Shown: one piece after another, positions 21,807 through 33,758 of the stretch
Numbering within the stretch: position 1 is the first letter of the stretch
Layout of the letters: each line of letters starts with the position of its first letter
Origin: Larix kaempferi
Taxonomy: Eukaryota > Streptophyta > Pinopsida > Pinales > Pinaceae
Length of the DNA stretch: 64,000 nt
Reading direction: 5' to 3'
Assembly: GCA_027924585.1 (NCBI GenBank)
Contig: BSBM01000809.1
Span: 7,349,001 to 7,413,000 of the forward strand
Position numbers and translations under genes: made by a program
Notes under the pieces: model-generated
The model's input: the letters and a program-made list of their open reading frames with translations, nothing else
What the model was told of the DNA's origin: nothing
Database searches by the model: none

Positions 21807-21995
21807 CAGCGTTTTTAGGGTAAACCCCCTCAGTACAGTTCACTTGAGTCTACTTGTCACAGACGTAGAGCGTTGTCACTTGACTCCACATGTCATCAGC
21901 ATAGAGCTTCATCACCAGATTTAGACGCCCCATACACTGCATCTGACTCTGACACAGAATCGAAATGTCCTATTTACACAGCACCATCTAGCCCC

Positions 21996-22652
21996 ATGGC
22001 TTATTTTTCTTCAAACCCTTTCAACCTAGGGATTGTTGGTGGAACATCAACTACCCCCGCCACCACAATGGCCACTACGGTATCCACAACTAAACAACTC
22101 ACTTAGGTATGCCTAATATGGGACCCACACCTACCTTAGGCATGCCCAATATGGGGCCTACATCTACCATCCCCGCCACTACTCAGATCCTAATGACCAC
22201 TGGACCTACTCCAAACCCATCTGTCACTCATGTTACAGTTGGGGGCGCAGGCCCCTCTCACACAACTCTGGCTGGGGGCACATCCCTTTTACAGCTAATA
22301 TTCCCTTGGGGGGTAGTGGTCCACTCCATAATGCTACCTCTAGCACTTATGCCCCAGTGACCTTGTCACACCCATCTGCCAGTCTGCCATTCATGGCTAG
22401 TCTTAACCTACCAGACCTTGCAAGATTAACAAATGACCCTATTAGGCATGACCCTATATGGCCCCCCATGCCCACAAAACTCCCACCAGACATCGCCAAG
22501 TTTGAAGGGAAGGCTGGGGAAGACCCCCAAGACCATATCATGAAATTTCATCTATGGTGTTCCTCAAACTCCATAGTAGACGACTCCATTCGATTACGCC
22601 TGTTACAAAGGACTTTCACTAGTTCAGCCGCAAAATGGTATATCGAGCAACT
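21996..22652 (+). pseudogene. gag: Element A gag fragment
   Basis: A Met at 21996 opens a Ser/Thr/Pro-rich N terminus that shifts frame at least twice; one stretch repeats GMPNMGPT (about 22109-22170). From about 22390 the frame is good and shows a typical Gypsy Gag segment: PPDIAKFEGKAGEDPQDHIM, then FHLWCSSNS, RLRLLQRTF and AAKWYIEQL. It breaks off there, at 22652, and continues as LTR. The rest of Gag and all of Pol are gone. Gag would form the particle; this fragment cannot. Confidence 0.85.
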
Positions 22653-23386
22653 AGTGCTCACTAGCTCATTTCCATATTCACATGACCCATTTGTCCACTT
22701 TTCTTACCATTTGAGCCTATAAAACCTCCAAAAGGTCACCAAAAAGACCAAAATCCATCTTTTTCCCCTCACAATATTTGATTTTTCTGAAAAAAATACA
22801 AAAAACCCTCAAAAAGGGTTCAAAATTAAAAAAACAACAATTAAAAGGGAATAAAAATATTAAATATATTCAAAAAAGATAAAAAAAGGAAAAAACCTAA
22901 ACCATCTTTAGCAATACCATTGGTTTCCTTAAACCATGGTTGTATTCCCCATCACCAAAAAACTATAAGAAGGTGATAGGGGCTTCTCACTATTCAATTC
23001 CATATTCATCCTATCTTCATGCTGCCAAAATCTCTGTTGAGCTTTGCCCATCCTTTTTGAGCTTTTCCCAACCATTGAAGCATTGGAGAAGAAGAGACCA
23101 TTGGAGGAACATTGGAGCATCTCAACCTTGCAGTTACTCAACCTCAACTATCCTCGCCATCGAGGTAATATGATTCCTATAAAACTATTTTTTCCATGAA
23201 TAAAGAATTTGTTTTGCATTGAGATCTCAGTTCTTTACTATTTACTTTCAAGTTTTTATATGCACATGCTAGATTTACTTTTTACATTCAGTTATTATAT
23301 TAGTTTTTTATTTGCTTTAATCAAGACTACTACTACTAGTTAGTAGGTGCACACTTGCACATACTTGGGTGAAATCCCAGGCAACA
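22653..23386 (+). repeat. 3' LTR of element A, lacking its first 15 bp
   Basis: It aligns with 6006-6737 and ends CAGGCAACA. The opening TGTTAACACCCAAAA present in the 5' LTR is missing, replaced by gag sequence, which marks a deletion junction. Confidence 0.85.
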
Positions 23387-25000
23387 TGTGCCATGATCGC
23401 AACTCTTAAAAGAAGCTTACTAATTGACAAAAAATGTCGCCACACAAATCTTTCGAAATTGTGATCACTCAGATTTGGATTTCAAGTATGAAGGCTGGAG
23501 ATCGAATTAACAAACAAATCCAGGAGGAATTATCACATCATGGACAAGATTTCATTCAGTTGGTTAATCACAGGAATCTAGGTCATTGGACGTGTGCACC
23601 AGCTCATCAAACAGAAGATCGAAGAGAAAGGAAGCTTCCAAGATTTTCGAGATGCCGATAATTACTTGAGAGATCAGATTGCCTTTATAAACATCAAAGT
23701 TTCTGTTGTACAGTGGGGGGGAGAACACTCCAGGAAACTGGATGAATGTATTCTTTTATCTTTTATGTATGTCTCTCTGTTGTTGGAGGAGGCTCTGTAT
23801 AGAATACAGGGAACTGTTTTCCTATAATCTCTATTGTTTTCTCCTATGGTTTGATTTCCTGTACATGTGAGATAAATAGCAGTCTATACAGTATCTATTA
23901 TATTCTGCGTTATGTTAGATTTTTCTTGAACTTCTTCTGAAGATTGAAGTAATTGGAGAACTTCGGAGGCTTTGGTTAGTCTGTGAATATCATTTTACTA
24001 ATGCTGTATTGTTTAATGTTAAACCTCTTTTGTCATTCTGTAACTTACATATTGATGCAGGATCATCGGGACCTAGGCAGATCAGTCGAAGTTGATCGAC
24101 CGAAGAGAGCCAACCAGCGGGGTGTCGATGACCACTGGTGCGGGAAGCAGGTTGACTTGTCGAAGTCAGTGAGTCGAGCAGAAGCAGTGGGGGTGAGGCT
24201 GACTGAAAGAACAACGGATGTCAAGGGAGGTCAAAGATCGACAGGTGACTAGCGATGTAAGAGGTCAAGTAGTCGACAAGTGGTCGAACTACGACACAAC
24301 AGGTTTGGTGAAGCCAAGTATAGTGGGAAAGGAGTGAACCGATGGGGCAGTCGAGATGGGACTGTATTGCTGTAGCAGGGTCGGAAGGACAAAAGTCAGG
24401 GGATTGTACCAGTAGCCATTCGGGGTTGCTGAGGAAGTTATTACAGTTATTGTGAGTTGGTGAAGGACATGACCGAGGACGTCATGGACAGAGGCTGTAC
24501 AGCATGGGTAGAAGCTGACAGTGCAGATTCGCAGGATTTGAACAGGATCGGCGAATGGAGGGAATGCATGTCTCGGGATTGAGATAATCTTGGAAACAAC
24601 ACCCGCAGAGTAGAAGAGGAGGAAAGACCTTGATTCTGGAGGAAAGCAAGAGAGACGGCAAGAGGAGAGCCGAGAGCAAAGGAAGTAGATCAGAGCAAGC
24701 ACAGAGCCGAGAGAGTTGTGAAGAGTCACACTGGCCGAGTGCAAAGTGTTGAGATCGAACCATATCTCAGAGTTCTGTGGTGAACCAGGAGAGGGTGAGG
24801 TCGACACACAGGGAGAACACACCACAGTTACTTCTAAGTTGTAATGGCTGAGGCCGATTGTAGTTAGTTATTTGATTACAGTTATTTTATATTGTAACAG
24901 ATTTCAGAGAAGTAATATAAGCCAATCCAGGCACCTTCTTCTACACCTTGTTTGTGAGAGCATTATGGTTTGTGTCGTGTGTATTGTTAAGCAATAACCT
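23387..25000. other. Unassigned region, possible LTR relic
   Basis: No gene is supported; overlapping open frames of 75-90 codons around 23434-23830 show no known domain. A phrase at about 23832 (ATCTCTATTGTTTTCTCCTA) recurs at about 27925, followed in both places by GGAGGCTTTG about 100 bp later, so the two stretches are related. The part 24062-24840 is richer in GC and in the motif GTCGA than its surroundings and is probably a separate insertion of unknown type. A TATA-like TTTTATATTGTAACAG at 24885 suggests an old LTR promoter. Confidence 0.4.
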
Positions 25001-25749
25001 TGTTCCATAAGGCGTACTTGCGTCACATATTATACCTTTCTATTATATGTTAAGTCATCACTGGAGAAGTCGAATTATATGTTAATCTGGAATGTGAATA
25101 ATTTATTCAACAGTTGAAATCAATGAATGGTTGTTTGTTATTTCGATTTTGTATAAATTGGATTTGTTAATTATTAACTTGTATGTTGACTGTGATTCAT
25201 GTACAAGTTGAGGCATAATCATATATTTCCATGTTTCCATAAGCGTATATTTAGTTTAGATTATTAGTTTCTCGTTTAATTCATATTATGATAATTTCTG
25301 TAGGAGATTTTTATCTATTGTGAAACGATTAATGATTCACTTCTTTATTTGGAGACTTTTCTACCAATTCTGAAGTATCAATTATTTTCTTTGTTTTAAA
25401 CCATAGATCAATACTATAATTCATGCTCTTGGCCAAGATAGATAATATGCATTTAGGTTATCATAGAACATAATTAGGAGCTACTAATTTTCTGCATTTA
25501 GCTTAAGATAGTCTTTAGAATTAGTTAGTCATTAGGTTAAATTTATTTGGTTTTTTAGCAGATTGGTTTAAGTAAACTTGACACACACTCACCCTAGAGA
25601 GACTCTTTACATTGAAGAGCACATCATACAGGCAGCAGGGCCTTGATCCTGTGAAAGACAGTTACCTTAAACACATACAAGATTGCATTAAATCTAGTGT
25701 GTGGGCTGTCTTTCCGTTAGTTGGCCTTGGATAGTTTTCCCATCCAACA
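25000..25749 (+). repeat. Diverged LTR-like repeat L1
   Basis: The right half shares spaced phrases with L2 (28135-28877) and L3 (31728-32448): TAGGAGCTACTAA, GAGAGACTCT, GGCAGCAGGGCCTTGATCCTGTGA, and an ending of the form GTTGGCC...CCAACA. The left boundary is not defined. I read it as the oldest LTR of the same family. Confidence 0.4.
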
Positions 25750-25799
25750 CCTTAGTATTATTCATTATACATAACGTTAATAAAATATAAGGGATTAAC

Positions 25800-26290
25800 T
25801 AAAGAACGGGAGGTCTCATCATGAGTTGACTTGTCCTGGTTACATTACCACATCTAGTTACCAAGCCAGGGTGATGGCTCTTAGTCATTAGATTAGGAGA
25901 AATGAGGTCTCATTACGAGTTGATCTTTTCATTTTTCGACAGTTCTTGTGAATGATGCTACCATTATCTGGTCACCAAGCCGAGGTAGTAATGTTGATTT
26001 AATGTCCTTGTCAATATAAGTTTTTGTTGTAAATAAGTTAATAATGAAAGAGCTTAACCAAGGAACATAAGGTCTTGTTATGAGTCGATCTGGTCATGAT
26101 CATAGGTCCCATTAGATTAACATTGTCATATCTGGTCAGCAAGCGAGGGCAGTGGCTCTTGGTTTTAAAAAATCAGGGGACATGGGGTCTCATAACGAGT
26201 CATCCTGCTCAATTTCTGATATTACTTGTGAATGACACTGTCGTCATCTAGTTACCATGCTAGGACAATGGTCCTTAGTTAGTTTCTTAA
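25800..26290 (+). repeat. Four degenerate tandem units, about 125 bp each
   Basis: Each unit runs through GGTCTCATNACGAGTTGATC, then TTGTGAATGAC, ATCTGGTNACCAAGC and AGGGCAATGGCTCTTAG. Units start near 25808, 25910, 26070 and 26180 and differ at many positions. The array directly follows LTR-like repeat L1, the position of a retrotransposon leader. No coding potential. Confidence 0.65.
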
Positions 26291-28134
26291 AGTTAAAAAA
26301 AAATATGAGAAAAATAAATCTTATTTGATACTTATCTATATCTAGTGGATGGGATATGAGCATCTAAGTGAGGTTAAAATGCTTGTCCTATGGTATCGAG
26401 GTCACATCTCTGTATTCTATGGCTTGTTTTGATTATGAGAAATTGATTCCTTGAAAAGTTTTCTTCCTTCAATTATAAGAATAAATTATTTATCTTTATA
26501 AGCTTTTTAGATAATGGTTGGGATAGTTTGATTGATTTTTAAATTTATTGGTTGAATTCATGCCTATATAAGCTAATGACAAAATCAAGTTATGTGATTG
26601 CGAGTTTGACATTAGAAGAGGCCTTCATCATTATCTTCTTATTTTATTTAAGATTCAGATTTATTTTGTAGAGATAACTGGTTCTCCCAAGATGTTGCTA
26701 TTTGTTGGAACCCCAACAAATCGCCTTGATTTTCCAAATAAAGTGGTGTTGTAAATACTTAACCTTTAATTTAATTGTATCTTGCTTGATATGAAGGTGG
26801 TCTCATGGATTTGATTCCTTGATCTTTCACTCTTCCGCTGCTTGTTCTTTGGCTTGGTTTTCACGCATTTAAGGATTTGGTCATTTGGATGATCTTTTTC
26901 GTATGACTCTCTAAGTTTTATGGTGGTTGAACAACATTTTCATACCGTCGGTTCTCATTTTGGATGACTCTCTATCATAAGTGCATGGGAAGATCATTTT
27001 GTAGCATGGAGTATTTTCATTCCTTTATATCTTCTCGATTTAAGTTGTTTTATTATTCATCATTGATGTCTATTTCTTTATCATTATTAATGATATAAAA
27101 TAACAACTAACACTTAAGTATCTACTTTCTTATATTATATTATTTTTTATTATATTCATAAATTTTAATTCATTTAAGATTTTGCAAATATGAAACATAC
27201 TTTAATTAAAATTTGAAAAGAACTTTTTAACCTTATTATTCTAATCTATATTCAAATTACATCAACATTGATATGAATTAAAACTTTATACTAAGGAACC
27301 TTGGAATCATAAATATGTATACAAAACAAATTTTATACCTAGTAAAAAGCGATTCTCATAAAGGTCTTTTATCATTTGATAATGTCCAAAAAGCTTACCT
27401 TCTATTATTCATATTTTTCAAAGGTTACGATAATATGATAATTTGAAAATGTAAACAACTTGTCACTACAAAATGGGAATTAAAGGAATAAAACAAAGTT
27501 TAAAGGTTACGGATATATAAAGCATAGTTGAACTTGTTTTGATTATATTTTTGAGTGAGATACAAGATAATAAGGTAATCGCTAATCGCTTGTTTGTTGT
27601 GCTCACGAATTGTACAGAGACCATTAACAAAAATACCACAAAGTTTTGAAATATTTAAGATCCATGCTCATCCTGCTTTCACAATTGCATAAATGCCAGC
27701 TTGCCAGTTCATCAAAATGGCCTGTTTCCAAAACAAATGCATGAGCTGTGAGATATTCGGGCCTGTTTGAGCAGGATTTTTCCATAATTTTCTTTTTTGT
27801 TCAGCTGTAAAATCCATTTTCTGTATTTTTTTATGATCCCTTCTCTCTATTTAAATAGAGATAATTCGAATTCCATTGAAGGGAGGAGTCTCTGTAGAAA
27901 AGGAAGGGAATTCTTTACGCAGAATCTCTATTGTTTTCTCCTATGAGTTCGAGTTCTAGATACGGGATTGAGGGGATTTGAAACAGTTATAATTTCATCA
28001 CACTACTTGGAGGCTTTGATCAAGTTTTCACATATATATTCATGTTGTATCTCTCTCTGATATTTCTCTTTATTTACTTTATCATCTACATATTTATATT
28101 GAGTTATCATATGTAGATCTGATATTTAAGAAAT
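26291..28134. other. AT-rich DNA without recognised genes
   Basis: Very AT-rich, no supported ORF. The portion 27770-28134 resembles an LTR interior (TATA-like CTATTTAAATAGAG at 27848, and the phrase shared with 23832) and may be the upstream part of repeat L2. Confidence 0.4.
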
Positions 28135-28877
28135 TGAACTTACATGATCTTTTAGATCTCGTGAATTTATTTAAATACTATTATAATAGGTTGTCATTTC
28201 CTGTTATCTTATTATTTGTTTAAGTTTATATTTTCATTAATCTTGGATCTATATTTACTTTGTTAAAATACATGACAAGGTGTAATTATCGTTTTACACA
28301 AATATGAGTTTGCATGATAATATTAATTGATTTTGGGTCTCAAATTTCTAGTAATAATAATTTTATGGAAATTGTTATTTTTTTTTATGAAATACAACAG
28401 GTTACATTTTAGTTTTAGATGATTTCTACAATCTAAAATTTAGCCTTAAAGTAACATTCAGGTTCAAAATTATTTTCTAACTATGCTCCTGATCAAGATA
28501 GAATTAGTGTCAAAATCAGAATTACGTTTTATTTCATAGTCGAAATCTACAAAAATTTTAGGAGCTACTAAACTATCACTTATAGTTTAGGAGCTATTAA
28601 ATTGTCGCTTACAGTTTAGGAGCTACTAACCTGTGTCTTTCAGCTCTTTTAAAATTACATCATATATTAAGTTAGATTCCATCTTAGGATTTTAATTGCA
28701 TTTGTATGAATTCAAATCATTAAATTGAAAGACTCTCTTGTTGAGAGAAAATTCATAAGGAAGCAAGGCATTTGCTCCGATGAGAGGTAGCTAATGTAAA
28801 CATTCAAGGAGCTGCTTTAAGCAATTTGAGTGGGTTATCTCTCTTCGTTGGCCACTTGAATGAAAATCTGGCCGACA
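28135..28877 (+). repeat. LTR-like direct repeat L2 (left repeat of element C)
   Basis: About 740 bp, starting TGAACTTACATG and ending CTGGCCGACA, closely matching L3 at 31728-32448. The two flank a gag-like region, as an LTR pair would. The start is uncertain because the repeats diverge there without a target duplication. Confidence 0.6.
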
Positions 28878-29158
28878 AATGGACCTAGAATGAGGGCCAT
28901 GAGTAAGTAAGTGGTTTTCATTTTTTAAATTATCTTATTTAACCCTTGATCCTCTTGCTCTCAAGTTTCATCTTTTTACATATTTAATCTTCTACGTCAG
29001 TACATATGTGCGTAAGGGCTGGTTAGATGACAAGCTAACCATTTTATCAACGCTATTTACCATTCATGGATTCATGCCAAATCTCTATTAGGAGTCTTAT
29101 CTCAAGAAATAATCATTCTACTCCATCTAAGATAGTTTATCACTTGTAAAAAAACATA

Positions 29159-29505
29159 TTTGATGGTGAAAGTGAAATTTCTGCAATTGATCATGTTTCT
29201 CAATTTTTGCAAAATTGTCTTACTAATCATGTTATCGATGAAGCAATCATTGGCAGATCATTCGCTTTGAATTTCACAGGCCGAGTTTGAAAATGGTTTG
29301 AAACTTTTCCATCTCAACATTCTTTACGGAAATTTTTAGGTGAGTTTATTTATGCTTTTCACGATCCTGATTATGAGAAATTGTTTGTGGAATTAATAAA
29401 TCTTAAAAGAGAATACAATGAATCATATGAGGACCATACAAACCGATTTTTTAGTGTTTGTTACAGATTTCATTTGAAACTTGTCACTTCTATTTTTCAA
29501 TTGTT
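29159..29505 (+). pseudogene. gag: Gag-like fragment of element C
   Basis: Reading from 29159 gives FDGESEISAIDHVSQFLQ, then a Gag core with WFETF, FLGEFIYAFHD and NLKREYNESYEDHTNRFFSV, the pattern of the plant retrotransposon Gag domain. A TGA follows GRV near 29287 and the frame is lost after 29500. The codons are strongly AT-biased. No pol domain follows before L3. It would have made the particle protein of a gag-only, non-autonomous element. Confidence 0.65.
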
Positions 29506-30824
29506 CACCATGTTTTGTCTTTATCAAATAAATTAGATCAATCAGATAAAAATCAATTTTCTTCATATAACAATATTCTAATTGATTATAATCAAAGTTC
29601 AAAAGTTATAGATAAGCAATATTGTCCGACTTTTCTCACCTCACTAAATCAGAAGGAATATAATGTTTTAGAAAATGTTATTGTCCATTCTGATAATCCT
29701 AATTCGTCTTTATATTCTCTTAATAAGAATAAAACTCTAAGATTAAACGAGTAAAGTTGTCATTCACATCAAGATCTTATGACTATTTTAGAAGAGAAAG
29801 AGACCAAATCTGAAATCTATATTGAAAAAAATTCTCCTACATTAATTAAACAACACCAAGATATTCTTTTAAGGGACTCCATTCGTGAATATCATTTTTT
29901 TGATGGGCCTTGTGTTTCATTTACACCTTTACCTATTTACAATAAATAAGATAATCTATCATGTTTGGATTTTTCAGTAAAGGATATTGATCTTATTTTA
30001 GGAGAAGAAATTAACGAACGTTTGAAATCAAACGCAAATACTCTAATAGAAGAAAACTTTCTTTCAAATAAAATTATTTATCAACGGATACTTTTAGTTT
30101 TCTTTCTTTGTCCACCTATTTTTTATTATACCCTAATTTGTTTAATAATTGTGCTTCTCAGGATAATCTTTCCCATTTATTAGAATTTCATTCTGATGCG
30201 CAAAATTTTCATGGGATGCCAAGTGGTAAATTATGTTTTGAGGATGAAGAGAATAAAATTTATTGTTTTGAATCTTTTGGTAATTACAAAGAAAAAAATC
30301 ATATACTTTTAGAAATACCTCTTATTGATTCATCACCTCGCGCAATTAATGAAAGGTCTCCTTCTTTAAATAATGAGTTAGCTAAAATTGAATTTTTCAT
30401 TAAAACCAATCATGATTCCCATTCATTTAATGAAGACATGTCTAACGCAATCTGGGATGATACCTCATTAGATTCTAGTCATTTACTTCAGTTTTAACCA
30501 ATGATTACTAGAGATCCTCATTCTTCTTATACAATTTCTCAATCATGCAACTCTATTGACATTGATCACTCATCTATAAATTCATATGTTTATATTTTTC
30601 ATGATAGATTTGAAGATGGGCTTGAGGCTTGTTACCTCAAGACGTTTCCATTCAATGGTAAGGCTTTATTTTCTTCATATACAAGTAAATATTTTAGTGG
30701 TAAGCACAATGCATCTATTTTTCTATTATTAAAATATCATTTTCTATTACTAATTGAAAGTGATGTTTTTCTTACAGGAATGAACATGCTTCAATGGCTT
30801 CATTGGCTATTTCACTTTACTTAA
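29506..30824 (+). pseudogene. Broken downstream ORF of element C
   Basis: Three or four open stretches in different frames (to 29754, 29965-30183, 30108-30497, 30501-30824) encode Asn/Ser/Ile-rich sequence without a recognised domain. They appear to be pieces of one long reading frame that follows gag and has been disrupted by stops and shifts. No protease, RT or integrase motif was found, so the product is unknown. Confidence 0.4.
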
Positions 30825-31727
30825 TTTTCTTTACAATTGATTTCTCTTGTACATATTTAGGCTTAGGTTTAGATTAGTTTTTGTTCATTTTTACCCTTTC
30901 TTGTTTTGTTTATTTTGAATGAATGTAGTTATGGAAATGATGCCAATTTCAAGAGGTGACACTTATCGATACATTCAAGGATGTTTTCTTTACCTTTTAC
31001 CCTCTTGCTTATAATTATTTTTGTTTAAAATTTTATTTTTAAGTCATACATATTTTTCTTTTTCGACTTCATTGGGAAAGTGTTGTATACATTCTTATGA
31101 TTATGAGCAAGAACTTTTAAGAAAACAAAGAATGTTGTTGCACATCAATACCAAAATCTTTTGAGTTGTAACTGCATATGTAATTAAGATGTAGTTTCAA
31201 TTTCTTTATTTTGGTTTGTTTTATTTTCTTATTAATAAGCTGGCCTAACTTATTAAAACATATTGCTTATTTTTAAGAAATTCTTATGTCTCAAATTATA
31301 ATTAAAAAATAGAGACACATTTTTCATCTTGTAGAAACTAATTTCTCTCTTTTCATTTCATTTGTGATACAGCTATCTCGTTTTTTTCCATGTAAGATGT
31401 TAATTTATTCAAGGATAAGTTTTTATTTTTGTATTTGCATATATCCATTTTTTATTTCTTTCTTTCATTGGTTTTATTTTGCAAGTTTGCTAGGATTTTC
31501 TTTTGACTGGTTGGCTTGTTTTCCGAAAAGGGGGTGGTAAACGAATTTTAGCATATGGTAGCTTGTCTGCTCAAAACCATGTATTTTTGTTAAATATTTG
31601 ATCAAAATCCTTTTCTTTTAAAAGGGACATCATTATGAAGACACTCTTCTTTTTTCAAGATTCTAACCATAGCGAGATTAGCCTTGGCTTTGGAAAATCT
31701 ATTATGGACCATATTTGATGGATTGAT
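30825..31727 (+). other. 3' untranslated part of element C
   Basis: AT-rich, no ORF. A purine run AAAAGGGGGTGG at about 31526 is a candidate polypurine tract, although the detectable LTR-like repeat starts only 200 bp further on. Confidence 0.35.
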
Positions 31728-32448
31728 TGAACTTACATGCTCTTTTAGATCTTGTGAATTTATTTAAATACTATTATAATAGGTTGTCATTTCCTATTAA
31801 CTTATTATTAGTTTAAGTTTATATTTTCATTACTCTTGGATGTATACTTACTTTGTTAAAATACATGACAAGGTGTAATTATCCTTTTACACAAATCCGA
31901 GTTTGCATGATAATTAATCTTAATTGATTTTGGGTTTGAAATTTCCAGTAATAATCATTTTATGGAAATTGTTATTTTTTTTATGAAATGCAACAGGTTA
32001 CATTTTAGTTTTAGATGATGTCTATAATCTAAAAATTAGCCTTAAAGTAACATTCATGCTCATAGTTAGTTTCTAGCTATGCTCCTGATCAGGATATAAT
32101 TAGTGTTAAAATCATAATTACGTTTTATTTCATAGTCGAAATCTACATAATTTTTAGGAGCTACTAAACTGTTGCTTATAGTTTAGGAGCTACTAAACTA
32201 TTTGTTTCAGCTATTTTAAAATTACATCATAGATTAAGTTAGATTGCATCTTAGGATTTTAATTGCATTTCTAGGAATTCATATTACTAGATTGAGAGAC
32301 TCTCTTGTTGAGAGAAAAATCATAAGGCAACAAGGCCTTTGTTCCTGTGAGAGGTAGCTAATGCAAACATTCAAGGAGCTTCTTTAAGCAATCTAAGTGG
32401 GCTATCTCTCTTTGTTGGCCACTTGACTGAAAATCTGGCCAATAGACA
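31728..32448 (+). repeat. LTR-like direct repeat L3 (right repeat of element C)
   Basis: About 720 bp, matching L2 and ending AATAGACA at 32448. The next base begins satellite sequence (TGTAGTGCAATTTATGC), so the element's right edge lies within the ~359-bp satellite. Confidence 0.6.
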
Positions 32449-33108
32449 TGTAGTGCAATTTATGCATGATATGCTAAGATTTTGAAAAATGTGAGGAGTG
32501 AGTGTGTGGTCATCGTAGTCATCTTTTCCTTGCCCAAACACACATGCAAGAGGAAACATAACTGAATTATCTTGCTCGATTTGGTTTTTATGCCCTTGGT
32601 TGAATTTGCGCAGTGTCCCTGAATGGCCTTGGGAAGCGATATGAAATTCACCATAACTAAAAAAGTGTGGCTCTGATGGGAAAACCACCAGTTTCGTTGG
32701 ATTCTTGACATTTGAATACCTTTAGGGAAACCATTTTCTAGTGGATTCATTGATCGAATATTGTCTATTTTGACGGTTTTCTAAACTAGATTTTTGCTCA
32801 GTGACCCGCAGTGCAGTTTATGCATGATAAGACTAATATTTTGAAAAACGGTGGGGGTTGAGTGTGTGGGTATGGTGTTCATATCTCCCTTGCCCAAACA
32901 CACCCAGGGGAGGAAATATAACTCAATTCTATTTATCTTCTTGGTTTCTATGCACCAATTTGAATTGTGTCCACTATCCATGAATGGCCTTGGAAAGCGA
33001 GATGAAACTTGCCATAACTCGAAAATTGTGTCTCAGGTGGACAAACCGTTAGTTTCGTTGGATTTGTGACATGCAAGAACCACTATGGACACACCTGAAT
33101 GGGGGATT
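32449..33108. repeat. 359-bp satellite, almost two monomers
   Basis: The landmark GCAATTTATGCATGATA appears at about 32456 and again about 358 bp on, followed each time by TTTTGAAAAA and CCTTGCCCAAACACAC. Same family as 53086-55260. It ends where the LTR copy starts at 33109. Confidence 0.85.
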
Positions 33109-33758
33109 TGAAATGTACCTTTTTAAAAAATTTATAAAAATGCCCAATTTTTCACTTTTTCCCCAATTTCGACCTTTGACTAGTTTTGATGCCTAGTTCC
33201 CAAATTTGCCCCAAATGATCCCAAATATTCTGAGAAGGTATGTAACTGATATTAGGACTTGAATATTATGTTCGTGGATGATATATTTCCACCAAAAGAC
33301 TTCTACAAACTCTCTTAAGATTCTGGACCAAGTATGCAATTTTACTAGTAATTTGGGGTTCAAAACCCCCTGGAGTAAGTACTGAAAATGGCTTCCCAAA
33401 TGACTCCAAAACCACTCGGATTTCTGAACAGTGGTAGGGATGTTTCAAGTATTTTATTAAGGTCCCAAATGCACAATTAATTAATTATTAAGTCTGTTCC
33501 AACCCTCTCCCAAGCAACAGCAAAAACCACTAATTTGACCCTTGGGGAAATGGCACCAAATCTTCTTCAAATGCAAATAAACTTGAAATGCTCAAGTGTT
33601 GAATATGAAACTTGTAATACACATTAATGGAAATCCATTCACCACAAATATATCATAGGAACATTCTTTTATTCGAAATCATCAGCATTATAATGGCATA
33701 CATCAATGTAGTGGGGAAATGGTCATTGTTTGCTCAATAATCATCATTTTTACATACA

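Larger units (their letters stand above)
5991..23386 (+). mobile_element. LTR retrotransposon A (Gypsy-like), internally deleted and split by element B
   Basis: Two LTR copies (5991-6737 and 22653-23386) flank an untranslated leader and a fragment of gag. The leader resumes after element B at 21754, which shows B inserted into it. All of pol, the zinc-knuckle end of gag and the first 15 bp of the 3' LTR are missing; gag reads directly into the LTR at about 22653. A clear 5-bp target duplication is not visible (GGTGT on the left, TGTGC on the right), consistent with age or rearrangement. The LTR terminus TGTTAACACCCAAAAAGTG is shared with the solo LTR at 50.7-51.4 kb. Confidence 0.8.

Noticed and set aside
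23434-23830. Possible host exon (two overlapping frames, 75-77 codons)
   Set aside because: No recognisable protein family, frames overlap, and the surroundings are LTR relics.
24062-24840. GC-richer GTCGA-rich block as a gene
   Set aside because: Long frames on the minus strand exist (to 178 codons) but are Ser/Pro/Leu-rich low-complexity translations without domains; more likely a chance frame in an inserted repeat.
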